A stretch of 64,000 bases of DNA from Amblyomma americanum. Lineage: Eukaryota > Arthropoda > Arachnida > Ixodida > Ixodidae. The DNA is taken from NCBI RefSeq assembly GCF_052857255.1, contig NC_135507.1, positions 71,869,721 through 71,933,720 on the forward strand. Direction: 5' to 3'. Positions within the stretch are counted from its first letter, which is position 1, and each line of letters opens with the position of its first letter. Shown here in pieces: positions 11,640 through 22,197 of the stretch. The position numbers and the translations under genes were made by a program. The notes beneath the pieces were generated by a model. It was given only the letters and a program-made list of their open reading frames with translations. It had not been told where the DNA came from and did no database searches.

Positions 11640-12747
11640 TGGACAATATACGATATCCGCACTATCAATAAGGTGATAGAAAAATGGCCAGAATATAAAC
11701 AAAACCTATATATAGCCTTCATATATTACTAGAAAGCATTTGACTCAGTCGAAACCTCAGCAGTCTTATGCAGGCATTACGGAATCAGGGCGTAGAAGAG
11801 CCCTATGTAAAGGTACTGGAAGATATCTATAATGGCTGCACAGCCATCATAACCTTCTGTAAACACAGCAATAAAATTATCATAAAGAAGGGTACCAGGA
11901 AGGAAGACGCGATCTCTCGAGTGCTATTCGCCTGTTTACAGGAGGTATGCAGGGACTTGGTTTGGGAACAGATGGCGATAAGAGTTAACGGAGAATACCT
12001 TAGTAATATGAGATTCGCTGATGACATTGCCTTGCGAAGTAACTCTGGAGATGAATCGCAACGCAAGATGAATGACTTAGGCAATCAAAATCGATGTGCA
12101 CAAAACTAAGTGATGTTCAAATGTCTCGGAAGGAGACAACAGTTTGCGAATGGTAGCGAGGCAATGGAAGTGGTAAGGGAGCACGCCTGCTTAGGGCTGG
12201 TAGTGACCGCAGTTCCTGACCACGAGAGTGAAATAACTAGACGAATTAGAATGCGATAAAGTGCATTTGGCAGATACTCTCAGATCATGAATGGCAGTTT
12301 ACCATTATGCCCCAAGAGAAAAGTGTACAACAGCTGTATCTTACCGGTATTCATCTAAGGGGCAGAAAAATGGACGCTAACGCAAAGGGTTCAACTTCAG
12401 TGGAGGAAAACGCAGAGGGAGATGGAAAGGAAAGTGGCAGATGTAACGTTAAGAGAGAGGAAGAGAGCAGAGTGGGTCAGGGAACAAACGTGGGTTAACG
12501 ACATCCTAGTCGAAATCAAGGAAGAAGAAATGGGCTTGGGCAGGGCATGTAATGTAATGGTTACTAAGGTTATCGGACTGGATTCCAAGAGAAGCCAAGC
12601 ACAGGAGGGGGCGGCAGAAGGTTAGGTGGGCGGATGAGATTAAGAGGGTGGCCTCAGCTGGCTCTAGAGAGTTTAATTGGAGAGATATGGGAAAGGTCTT
12701 TTTCCTGCAGTGGGCGATGTCGGGCTGATGGTGATGATGATATAGAC
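11640..12747 (+). mobile_element. RTE-like non-LTR retrotransposon (LINE) fragment, reverse transcriptase to 3' end
   Basis: A broken reverse transcriptase can be followed through several frames. VIEKWPEYKQNLYIAFI, a stop, KAFDSVETSAVL (palm domain A), a frameshift, then an open stretch 11768-12109 with QALRNQGVEEPYVKVLEDIY and the catalytic block RFADDIAL (usual Y/FADD). The C-terminal part (12120-12640) is damaged by stops. A TGATGGTGATGATGATA tail ends the copy. The 5' endonuclease region is absent, so this is a 5'-truncated dead copy. Placement in the RTE/BovB-type group rests on the motif style and is tentative. It lies in a SYK intron, antisense. Confidence 0.82.
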
Positions 12748-13402
12748 AAACTCGATAGCGAGAGCAATAAGAACGCTGTGGTATTGTGACAAACCACCCT
12801 GTTCCCAATGTTGAAACGTGCGGCAAGTTTGTCAAGGTCTGATGATACGTTCAAGCAAGTACAATGAGGCTGCCTAAACGAATTAGGAGCGGTCCTTTTT
12901 CGTTTTGTAAATTAGCGCATCCCCACGTAAATAGCTCCTCAGCCTCCATAAGTGCGTGGGTGGGTTTGCCTTCCCACGCTTGTGGCAAAATACAATGAAA
13001 TTTTGCAAGGAAAAACTTTACCTGCAAACTGAGGATGAATCAAGCACATGGAAAATGAGTACAATAAACTTGTTTATTTCTTCAAATACCGAACACATCA
13101 CTCTGAATGAATGTCGCTTATACAAAACGCATGACAAAAGCGAAAAGCAGCTGTCCAGTCGCCTTGCTGCTGTTACCTCAATGTTTATTATACCGCGGAG
13201 GCTCTTAGGAGTTAATCTATGATAGTTAAGAGGATAATGATGGAAAAGAAAAGAGAATAATTGTGCTTCAGTTTTTCGAAAAGATATTTCGAAGGGCGTT
13301 CTCCGATAAATTATAGATTAAAGATTTAGGCTATCATATAAATGATCCCGCATAATAATCGCAAGCATAGATAGTTTGCCTACTTCTTGTCAGTTCGTCT
13401 TT

Positions 13403-13481
13403 AGAAACAGCGCGATAGACGGGACAAAAGCGCTCCTGTTGTCCGTCTTCCCTTTGTCCCGTATTTCGTGCTGTTTCTGCA
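13403..13481. mobile_element. Short inverted-repeat element
   Basis: The left arm AGAAACAGCGCGATAGACGG then GACAAA pairs imperfectly with TTTGTCCC, GTATTTCGTGCTGTTTCT on the right. The loop contains CTCCTGTTGTCCGTCTTCC. It resembles a small MITE; no target duplication is clear. Confidence 0.55.
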
Positions 13482-14279
13482 TGGTAATAATCACAATATT
13501 ACCAGCAATTCCTGACAAGTACCTCTAGCTCTCTCGGGTGCCGTCACATGGCGCATGGCTTTTAACATTCAAGAATAGCACGTTGACGTCATCCGTGACG
13601 TAAATAAGGAAGAGAATGACGGCGTATCTGTATAAGAGAACGCGATAAGCCGCTAGGCTTAGCACCACTGGCTGGCTCCTGTCCCGTATCCCTGCTAATG
13701 GATGTAGTAGAGAAGAAAAGGAAGAACACAGACGGAATTTTCAAGAAAGCACGAGAGAAAACACGCTCAAAGCAATGAAGATGAATGCACAAATGTGAGC
13801 TGACAGTGACACCTGTTATTGAGTTGGTGTTCTTAGAAGCAACCCCGAAACGTTTGGCCGACGCCACTGACCAAGCCTCTGCAGACGATGGGGCACCCAC
13901 AGACGTCGGGATACAGATATATTTACTTGGGCACCGTCGCGAAACGAGGCTGGCCTGCACGGGCGGCTCTAAGAGAGAGAGTGCCCAAAGCGCCATCGTC
14001 AGTTAATTCGCGGAAGTAGCGGTGCAGCGCGTACGGAGACAGCGCTTTCTTTCACGCGTCTATCCAAATCATTAAAATATTCAGTGAGCAGTTCTCCCCA
14101 GACGCGTCGCTGATTCAAAAGTGCGCTCGGATCCAGGCGCATTACGACCCACCACGATTGCATCCACGAGGCTGCATTTTCTGCGACCACTTCCGTTGAG
14201 CCGAAGCATCTATGTCGTGTTAGTGTCGCATACACCGTTTTCATAGCCGCTCGTGACAGTGCAGCTGGCAAGGATTTAT

Positions 14280-16730
14280 TGAATTTCGCTGATTGATAAC
14301 CTCAAGTTATCATTATTTTGTTAATTATTACATTTCTCAAAGTTATGATGAATTAATTTAAGTTGTTTTAAGTGAGTTCTAGAAACGAGCAATCTGTTAG
14401 AGCTAAAGCGGTCGAAGGGGAGCTAACACAGACAATTTAGTTTCAGTTTATTTTACATTTCTGTTATACAAAGTACGAAAACACTATTTGGACCCATAGC
14501 AAACGGCTAGTTCTGGTCCAAATACACAGAATAAATGAAGACAAAATCACAACGGCGGCCTTATACAGAATAGCATTAACATCCAATGAGCATTGAAATA
14601 AAAAGTCTAAAATAACACTTGTATAAAGCACTCTGCAGGACATAAAGATAGCATTTGCACTACAAAGCAAATATATAATAGGAGAAACTATACGAAGAAA
14701 ATAAAATTTCATGACAAGTCGATTAGTTCCCATTAGTAGCTAATTCTTGCTCGCGTTTTCGGCTATGGCTATTCGACCTGGTGCGCGAATGTTGGCTCTT
14801 TTTCTTCGCATTTCGCGAGTCTTCCTACCTCAGGCTTCTGGCAGTTGGGGAGCTTCAGTGATTCAACTGCAGTCTGATGTTTTGAGTGAAGACTCATTCA
14901 ATTAGTTGCGTTGATCTGAGATGAAGCCCAAAGCTCTGCGTCAGTACCTCATATAAATGTGCGTTTACTAGCCTGAACCTTTGCTTTCTTTTGAACGACA
15001 ACCCACAAATTTATTAAGAACATATGAAAACAGCTTACCTCATTTGGCTAGCCATTTTTCAGACGGCTAACTCAAGCGATTCAGGAACTCATTACGCGGT
15101 GATAAAAAACGGAACTAATGAGCTGGACAGCAGCGATGCTACAAGCATTTCAAAAAAAGTTTTCAACGCTCACGCCGCCATCAAGGAGGGTGTAACTTAA
15201 GGTTGGCGTAACTATAACTTCTGTCTGTTTTTACCGCAAGTATAGATTGAGCGCCTTTCGTCTGCTTAAATAAGCCCGAAGATCGTTCGGCAAAGCATGC
15301 CACCCTAGCACATACGCTAGGTATAAGAGCTGCGAGAAATTGGCGCGCACTGTTAAGAAAAGCTCATGTTTCCAATGGCATAATTGTAATGAGTTCATTC
15401 ACATAATTTTGGGAGTCATGATATTGCGCCTTTCCATTTGTTTGACAGGGTGCTTGGCGCCGTCCTTTGTTCTGAGCTCTACTGCATCTACAGGGCGTAC
15501 ACCCGTCGTCATAACTTGATGGATCGCTACTTTGCCGTAGAAATTATTTTCTTCCCATTTAGGGTGCATTGCTTGATGTTTTTAACACTGCACCATGTTA
15601 AAAATACGGTGCACTGCCGAGAATGAGTCTGCGGGCTGTGTGCAAACATGGCAACAAAATGTTATTTTTTAAACATTTTGGGATTTAGCGGCTGCAGCAA
15701 GACATCTGAAAACAAAACCAATGGTAGACTCGAAGTTGAGGTGGCGCTAACTGGTACGGCAAGCGCCAATCGTCATATCCAATCCGGCATTGCTTTTTAG
15801 CAATTGTAGATCGCCAGAGTGCTAAACTGGTGATTTTTTATCAGAGTTCCCAGCTTTGGTTTGAAATTTTAAGCCCTGGCACTCTGCATTACGTAGCGAG
15901 GCTGCATAATTTGCGAGCAGGTGTGTTGCGATACCGGCACCATCGCAAAGTGTGCGCTCTATACACGACAGGTGAAATGCACGAGCATCGACAGCACGCC
16001 CAAGGTTTTATCGGTTTCATTGCACTCTTCTTGTTTTGTTTTCTCGGCAAACAGCAAGCGATCCATATGCATGGATCGCTATGCAAAGTGCATAGCACTT
16101 TGCAAGCTTCTTTACGCAATGAACCTCGTGATCTTTGTCTTTTTTCGCATTCCGTACGGCCTTTGTCACCCTTCTGCGGCGGTGCAATCTGGAAGCCCTC
16201 GTTGGTACCTGCAGCCTTTTACTGAGATTGCTGCACAAAGCGCTTCCTGTGGTGAAAACAATCTCCGGCAGTCGTCATCGGAGTGGGCTATAACGGAAAT
16301 TCCCGTGTTCACCTGTCTAAAGGAAACGGTGTTATGTAGGTAGCTTACCAAGTGACCGCTCTCGGGAAGATTTCCATCCAAGTCCATAGTATTTCTATAC
16401 TGGCTTGAAATTATATTCAAGTACCGCTGTGAGTTTTTCCCAATGTGAGCGCCAAAAGTGAGTATCTGTATATAAGGAACACGAAGTGACGCCTGAGGCA
16501 ATTTCCAAGCTTGGCACTTTGACCTCAGCTTGTACATTCCCAACTTGCTACCTTTTGGCGCCACCATGCTCGGGTACAGCCACATGCAGGACTGTTTGTT
16601 CTGCCGCTGAAAATGTCTTACTCAAATCGCGCCGGCTGTCATGCTGACTCTGGCAATATTACCTTTTCCGTCTGTGTTGAACTAAGAGCCCCCTCCCCCC
16701 CGCGCAATAATTAACAGTCCCGCCTGGCGA
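14280..16730. other. Intron sequence without recognised features
   Basis: Ordinary AT-leaning intron of the SYK-like gene. Open frames here (for example 15830-16343 plus, 16585-16166 minus) overlap each other and show no domain. Confidence 0.5.
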
Positions 16731-16747
16731 TGCTCTACCGTGTGTGT

Positions 16748-16860
16748 TGGCGTCTACCTTTTTCTTTCATTCTTTCCTTCTTCCTTTCTCTATCTCTTTC
16801 CTTCTTTATTTGCTTCCTGTTTTCTTTTTACTTAGTTTCATTTTTTATTTTGGTCCCTCA
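16748..16860 (+). repeat. Polypyrimidine tract
   Basis: TTTC/TTCC-rich tract of about 110 bp with few purines. On the minus strand (gene strand) it is a polypurine run, so it is not a splice tract for SYK. Confidence 0.7.
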
Positions 16861-17172
16861 TGAAACTCTCAGGCTGATTAGCCTCTACGCCTCCCAACCC
16901 TTGGCCGAACACCTGTGTGGGTATGCGTCATTCATTCCTTAGAAATACAGCAACAAAAACAACAGTTGGCTTTACATCAAGTTGAACTCCCGAGGCGTTA
17001 GGCACAGGGATGTCTCCGCTTGTCTTCCAGAGGCCCTCTATAATGTACTAATTTAATCTCCTTAATTTTACGGCCCCGCGTTCCTGATTAATTTCTTGTG
17101 GACGCATGACCTTAGTCCACAAGCTCTCCTCTTCGCCTTTCTGAGCTGCCAAAACACACAAAGTTCGCTCAC

Positions 17173-17378
17173 AGGAATCGTCCGTCCATGTGTCCGGCGT
17201 CCTGCAGTCGCCTCTCGGCGTCGGCGCGGCTCAGGCGGCCGTGGAACCAGGGCTGGATTTCGTGTAGGGTCTTGCTGAGCAGCGACCGCAGGTCTCCGGG
17301 CCCCCCGCTGCCGCCCCCGCTGTCGGGGCGCACGCCTTGCGGAGACGGCGGCGTGGGGCTGCCCTCCAGCTGCTGTTC
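17173..17378 (-). CDS. SYK: SYK-type kinase, exon with rest of interdomain A and start of C-terminal SH2
   Basis: Residues 177-244 plus two bases of the next codon. The exon first encodes EQQLEGSPTPPSPQGV and a Gly/Ser-rich insert (about residues 197-204), then a helix LRSLLSKTLHEIQ. It then enters the second SH2 domain at Trp220 (PWFHGRLSRADAERRL) with helix-A Arg227. SYK has the closely similar PWFHGKISREE here. The exon stops inside the FLVR strand (DGRF, first bases of Leu) at a GTGAGCGA donor starting at 17172. The acceptor is TTGCCGTTCGCAG. It joins the previous exon directly in phase 0, so no ankyrin exon is needed between the SH2 domains. The Gly/Pro/Ser insert has no counterpart in vertebrate SYK as I know it. 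SINE 17466-17716 lies in the intron just upstream. Confidence 0.88.
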
Positions 17379-17465
17379 CTGCGAACGGCAAACCAGAGGG
17401 GAAACTGTGAGGCGTAACTTCTAATTCGGCACAAAGCGCTGCTTCTGATTCTTTGTGTGATTTTA

Positions 17466-17716
17466 GCCGCAGCGGTGGCTGAGCGGCTATGGCGCTCGAC
17501 TGCTGGCCCGAAAGACGTGGGTTCGATCCCGACCGCGGCAGTCGAACTTCGATGGAGGCGAAATCCTAGAGGCCCGTGTACTGTGCGATGTCAGTGCACG
17601 TTAAAGAACCCCAGGTGGTCGAAATTTCTGGAGCCCTTCACTACGGCGTCCCTCATAGCCTGAGTCGCTTTGGGACGTTAAACCCCCATAAACCATAAAC
17701 CATAAACCATAAACCT
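17466..17716 (+). mobile_element. Full-length tRNA-derived SINE, tail type A
   Basis: This is the best type A copy. The Pol III A box (GTGGCTGAGCGG) and B box (GGGTTCGATCCC) are intact, and a cloverleaf-like head ends at GACCGCGGCAG. The body contains GTGCACGTTAAAGAACCCC, and the tail ends in four CATAAAC repeats. It lies in the SYK intron about 90 bp from the interdomain A/C-SH2 exon, antisense to the gene. Confidence 0.92.
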
Positions 17717-18014
17717 TTTTGTGATTTAAACAAATGTAACTGGAACTGAAAAACACATTCTGATCCAATTACATACACGTAAACAGAGGGAAAAGCTTAA
17801 AGATTAAAGGAACCAACTTAACATTAACAAGACTATTCGCACCTTTAATGAGGAAAGAATTTTGACGAAGGAATGGGCGGTAGAAAAATTAGCCGGGGTT
17901 TAGCTCCGCTCAAACCGATGTCTAAGGTGCTAAAGAGTGTTTACGTAAACGGTGATACCACAAGCTACGCCATAGCAACGAAATGGCGCAAATTTCAAAG
18001 CTGTGTACTGCTTT

Positions 18015-18165
18015 TCTAGGGGGTGGCCCGGACCAAATGTTTGGAAATGATCTATGTAAAATTTAGAGGTCGCTAGCGTGTCTGGCACGGTCAATCATGG
18101 TTTGACATCGATTTCGGTCCAAATCGGCCAAAGTCAAATTTCGGGGGTGGCCCGGGCCAAATTCT
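18015..18165 (+). repeat. Local direct repeat around GGGGTGGCCCGG
   Basis: GGGGGTGGCCCGGACCAAAT (about 18018) recurs as GGGGGTGGCCCGGGCCAAAT (about 18143), 125 bp apart. The DNA between and after has ordinary composition and no coding frame I recognise. Confidence 0.45.
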
Positions 18166-18616
18166 TGCCGCTTGGCGTCACAGTTGCTATGGCAACGAGC
18201 GATGCACAAGCAGAATTCTTGCTCGGCTCTGACGATCGTATGAGTGGTTTTGCACGAAAATATGGACTCGAGTATAGGACACAACGTCACGGCAGTGGGC
18301 TTTTACCATTTGCCTCGTAGGCGTTTTATAAGCATGAAATGCTTTTAGCTTCCGTCGTCGGCTCGCTGCTGGTGACCTTGGCGCCTGAACGGATGAGAAC
18401 CTAAATTAACTTGAACAAAGCTTTCAGTTCGCTAAGGCACATGCGCAGTCGTGGTGGTACTTGATAAGCTAGGCGACAGCGCCGCGAGAGTTGCTGTCAT
18501 TCCGTAATTTCTGTTCCATCTCTATAACATCGGCAAAGGGTGCACAAGGAGCGGCCTGCGTCAGCTATACTGAATTTGTTCATCTTCTGGTGCTCACATA
18601 TGCATTCCCATATTGC

Positions 18617-19283
18617 CAGGTATTTCAGGGAAAGTGATCACTAATATTTAAGGACAGGATTTTTTTAGGTTAACAGAAGCTTTTGAGGTTAACAGAAGCC
18701 GGCATAGTCATACCAGTGTTGTCGTACAGCAAAAAACAGGCTGATCATGTTAACTTGTAAAGTAGTTAGCTAAATTCTAATGAAGAACTGTTTATTATCG
18801 ATAGGCACCTGATTACAAATGGAGATTTGTAGCCAGCCGTTAGTAATAGCTGTATCAGTTTTTAGATTTCGGAAACGTGATTACCCTCGCTGCTTTGGCT
18901 CAACTGGTTTTGGCTACATCGTACCAAAATGCATGTACCTTCGAGAAGCATGCAAGCAAAGCAACCACTCCAGTGCACGTAACTAGTGGAAATAGGTGAT
19001 TTTAGTCTAGCCACAGTGCCGAGGGTAATCGCATTTTCGAAATTCTAAATACTGATGCGGCTATTACTCACGGCCGGCTACATACCTCTAATGGCAATCA
19101 GGTGACCATCGGTAACAGTGAAAATGTCTCTGCTGTAGTTAAGTTAATTACTTTACCAGTTAACATGAATCGTCTCTTTTTGGACGTCCGCCAACAATTG
19201 TATTACTGTGCCGCAAAAACCTCTCATTTACCTCAAAAGCCGTAATTTTAAAAATTAGTGATCACCTTCAATGAAATACCTGG
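18617..19283. mobile_element. Foldback/MITE-like element with ~270 bp terminal inverted repeats
   Basis: The left arm (about 18617-18889) and right arm (about 19020-19283) are imperfect inverted copies. Landmarks on the left are CAGGTATTTC, GTGATCACTAAT, CATGTTAACTTGTAAAGTA, CACCTGATT, TGTAGCCAGCCGT and GATTACCCTCG. Each recurs in reverse complement on the right in mirror order. The roughly 130 bp spacer has no open frame of note. No convincing target-site duplication is visible. It sits in the SYK intron between the N-SH2 and interdomain A exons. I know no named family to assign it to. Confidence 0.75.
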
Positions 19284-20194
19284 TATATATTTTACTAGGT
19301 ATTCATGTGTGTATTTGCGCCTTCAAATGGTACTCTATATTCGCAGTTGTGCACTGCACTGTAAAAAAAAGTGTTTAGTTCGTCAAGTACTTTATTGCGC
19401 ATGCCGCGCAGCGGGCGTATTTCTTACTGGACTCTCACTATTCGTTGGCTTTGGGTTCAACAAACGGCTTTTGTATTCTATGTGTTATACTAAGAAATAA
19501 AATGTCATAGTTGAACTGCATTCCACGGCCTTCCGGGAAAAGTGCTCATGTTCAACTGGCATGTAGAAAGGTCTACGTAGATCTAATTTCGCGCAGCAAT
19601 TGCATCTGTAGAAACCCAGCAGTTGCACTAAGGTGCAGCTCTCTTTTAAGGGTAGTACGCAGCTCGGAAGCTATACACACAGATATCTAACTGTGAGTGT
19701 ATAAGCTAGACGATAGCACGGAATTAACCGTGTTGCGCAAAAAACGTCCCCAAGCACAAATCGTGATCAATTAGAGAAAAGGAAATCAGTCACATTGATT
19801 GCAGTCTTAGCTAAAAAAATGTCGCGCCGGGTCAGAAACTCTAGTAAAAATTTTAATTTGAACCGGCGACCTCTGGCCCCAGAGGTCCTACTCCCATACG
19901 TTGGATGTCAATCATGCAACATCGCTCACTATCGCACGGTTTGTCTCGCGGTCTTCAAGGGACAATGAGGTCAATGTTGGTACGCTAACGAGTTCTAATT
20001 ACGGAAACATCCCGCCCCATCACCGAAAACGGAGGTGTTATGAGGTAAAAAAAGGGGGGAAAAAAGGTACTTCAGGTGTCGCCATCACCGGCAGACTTCG
20101 CAAGTAAAATGCATTTGTCGACGCTTATTTTTCACCACGGATCTCGGAGGCGATGCTACGTCGCCATTCACTTCGAAAAGGTGGAAAACCGTCC

Positions 20195-20325
20195 ACTCCG
20201 GTAGGGACGTCACGAGTTTAAAGCGACTGACAGGAAGATTTTTTAATCCAATTTTCTCGGTGATAAATTCGTATTTAGCTGCCGAACAAACGTAAACACA
20301 GCCAGAAAGATCCAGAGAATCAATT
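20195..20325 (+). repeat. Dispersed repeat family R2, copy 2
   Basis: CGTCACGAGTTTAAAGCGAC, AGGAAGATTTTTTAATCCAA, TTTTCTCGGTGATAAATTCG and GCCGAACAAACGTAAACACA align with the inverse of 8058-8187. It lies in a SYK intron. Confidence 0.6.
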
Positions 20326-20798
20326 TTCACTCAGAACAATAATAAGATGCAGTTATCCGCAGTGTCGGTTTAATGGCTCTATTGCTAGGTCATCAACGTT
20401 CACGAATACTGCCGAAAAAGAAAGAAAACTTGCCGTCTGTTTTTTTTTTCAACTTCTGTGTATATTTGGAAACAGCGGAAAACCTCCTCTCAACTTGAGA
20501 GTAGAAAAAGTGGATGAATGACCATAGCATATTTTAGTGGATCGACAGCGACTCCGAGGGAATTTTTTGACCATCACACGGTTTGCTTGAGAACAAGAAA
20601 AGCACTATGTCGATGGGAACGTTGCGAAACCTCTCTTGGCGTCAGCAAAGGAGTACACGCCTCTATTGTCCTCTGGACAGTCCAGGGTTACAGCCCAGAA
20701 GTGTGTGGTTTCACTGAGTGTTTCGTCGTCGATACGGCAGTGAGCACGCTCTGCGGGGAGGTAAAGAAGGTGTCGTGGACGGTGCCCGGCACACTCAC

Positions 20799-20998
20799 GT
20801 CCATGCCCCAGTGTCGCGCCTTGAGCAGCATGAATGCGCGCACGGTGTCGTCCGAGAGGCCCCAGTGGGTGGGCGGCAGCATGGCGTCCCGGGCGCGGTT
20901 GCAGGGCAGCGAGGGCCTCGTGGCCAGACCCTGCACGCCCTCCAGGAGCGCCCATGGGTCGCGGAACTGCTGACCGGGGAGGCCGCATAGCTCGACGC
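20799..20998 (-). CDS. SYK: SYK-type kinase, exon with end of N-terminal SH2 and start of interdomain A
   Basis: The first two bases complete a Gly codon with the previous exon; then follow residues 111-176. The early part matches the last strand and helix of an N-SH2 domain: FRDPWALLEG, then GLATRPSLPCNR, comparable with the DGL..LLKKPFNR ending in SYK. Next comes a probable helix (THWGLSDDTVRAFMLLKARH) that corresponds to interdomain A, the linker helix packing between the two SH2 domains. The acceptor is GTGTCGCAG just above 20998. The donor is GTGAGTGTG starting at 20798, in phase 0. The SH2 C-terminal loop is a few residues shorter than in vertebrate SYK. The phase match at both ends makes the exon call firm. 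Confidence 0.87.
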
Positions 20999-21105
20999 CT
21001 GCGACACCACACCCACCATAGATGGCGCTAGGTGCATATACGAAGCATTAGAAACGCGACAGCGGAAAAGCCAGTAGAGCGCCTCTTGAGTCTAAACTAG
21101 AATAT

Positions 21106-21284
21106 CAGAAAAGGAGGCGAAATGCTAGAGGACCGTCTACTTAGCGATGCCAGTGCACATTAAGGAACCCCAGGTGGTCGAAATTTCCGGCGCCCTTCAC
21201 TACGTCCGGCGTCCCTCACAGTCTGAGTCAGTTTGGGACGTTAAACACCCATAAACCAAACCAAACCAAACTAAACCAAGCCAG
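21106..21284 (+). mobile_element. 5'-truncated SINE, tail type A
   Basis: It begins in the body (GGAGGCGAAATGCTAGAGG), has GTGCACATTAAGGAACCCC and the type A tail TTGGGACGTTAAACACCC, and ends in AAACCAAACC repeats. The tRNA head is missing. It lies in the 0.8 kb intron that splits the N-SH2 domain. Confidence 0.85.
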
Positions 21285-21803
21285 AAATGACGATCTGAAC
21301 AGGGGTGACTTTATGGGTGTCTATTGGAGGCGGCGGTTGGGGAAAGGGAGGGAGACGGGTGTATTTTTTTCGCAAGGCAATGCTGCACTACCTGCATTGA
21401 AAAAAGAAACTTTGGAACTTTGTGCCCGGAGTAAATTTCGGAAATGGTTTATTGTTAGCTTCTGATTTTAGGCTGTGCGTTTTATAAGGGCTGGGCTCCA
21501 GGACTCAGTACAGAATTCGTGCGCTGTGTCCGCAGATTAAATAAAATGAACACATCCCAATTTGTACAGTAAAATACAAAACGAGTGCTGAGGAGAACCT
21601 ACTAGAGATAAAAGCAATTCAAAACAATTGGTTGGAAAAGCCGCAATTTTTTTAATTTTGCTTATAAATTCATTTCTCTGTGTATTGTTGGCCGTGCGCC
21701 ACCGATTCTCGGGCAGTCGCCCGTAGTGACCATGAAGCATTGGCTCGTTCAAGTGGACAAAAGGGACAGGCAACTTCTCGTGCGTGCCAGAAGCTTCTCT
21801 CAC

Positions 21804-22081
21804 CGGCGCCGGCGAGCCTTCGTATCCGGTAGTGGAGCACGCTGCGGTCGAAGCAGAGGGAGAGGACGTAGTCGGGCCCCGACCGGCGCAGCAGGTAGAG
21901 TCCGTCGGCACAGCCGCGCTCCCACAGGATCCACTCGGCCGTCTCGCGGCTGACGGCGCCGTAGAAGCAGGCCGCTTCCTCCAGGGGCTCGGCCCCGTCC
22001 GCGTCCGCCTCGTCGTCGGCGGCGCCGCAGCACGACGGCTCCGCGGCCAGCGTCACGCCACCGCCACCCGCGCTGCCGGCC
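21804..22081 (-). CDS. SYK: SYK/ZAP-70-type kinase, exon with first part of N-terminal SH2 domain
   Basis: This exon encodes about residues 18-109 of a cytoplasmic tyrosine kinase that, in this family, docks on doubly phosphorylated ITAM tails of membrane receptors. It opens with a Gly-rich and then acidic leader (residues 20-54). The SH2 domain follows, starting CFYGAVSRETAEW. The key phosphotyrosine-pocket residues are present: Arg62 in helix A (SRE), Arg82 in strand B (GLYLLRRS, like SYK GLYLLRQS) and His100-Tyr101 in strand D (LHYRIRR). The acceptor is TTTCTCAG at 22091-22082 and the donor is GTGAGAGA starting at 21803; the exon ends in phase 1. The apparent GTG start at 22056 is not used, because the frame stays open upstream to the acceptor. 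GC content is far above the flanks. The SYK rather than Shark call rests on the whole gene layout. Confidence 0.88.
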
Positions 22082-22197
22082 CTGAGAAACGCCGACAGCG
22101 TCGCTGTAGGGTGGCGCAGATGGGCAGCGCTAAAGACGTTGGGGACCGACCGGGTATTCCCTCGTGTTCATGCGAGGTATGAAGTGTATACGCACCG

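Noticed and set aside
12422..12625. Independent Glu/Lys-rich small protein
   Set aside because: It lies in the damaged 3' part of the LINE copy, whose C-terminal region is recognisable in another frame.
13999..14271. 90-codon minus frame as a gene
   Set aside because: Plausible amino-acid mix (ending FNDLDRRVKESAV) but no recognised family and no splice link; it may be a repeat fragment.
19840..19930. tRNA-like SINE head on the minus strand (GGTTCAAAT)
   Set aside because: Only a weak B box; no A box or body matching either SINE family.
20518..21037. Several overlapping 65-151 codon frames on both strands
   Set aside because: They are shadows of the GC-rich N-SH2 second exon (20998-20799, minus).
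21670..22056. Translation start of the SH2 protein at 22056
   Set aside because: The codon there is GTG, not ATG, and the frame is open upstream to a splice acceptor at 22082, so the start lies in an earlier exon.
17173..22081. Gene is Shark (SH2-ankyrin kinase)
   Set aside because: The exons at 20799 and 17378 join in phase 0 with a continuous interdomain A, and no ankyrin repeat is found in the 3.4 kb between them.
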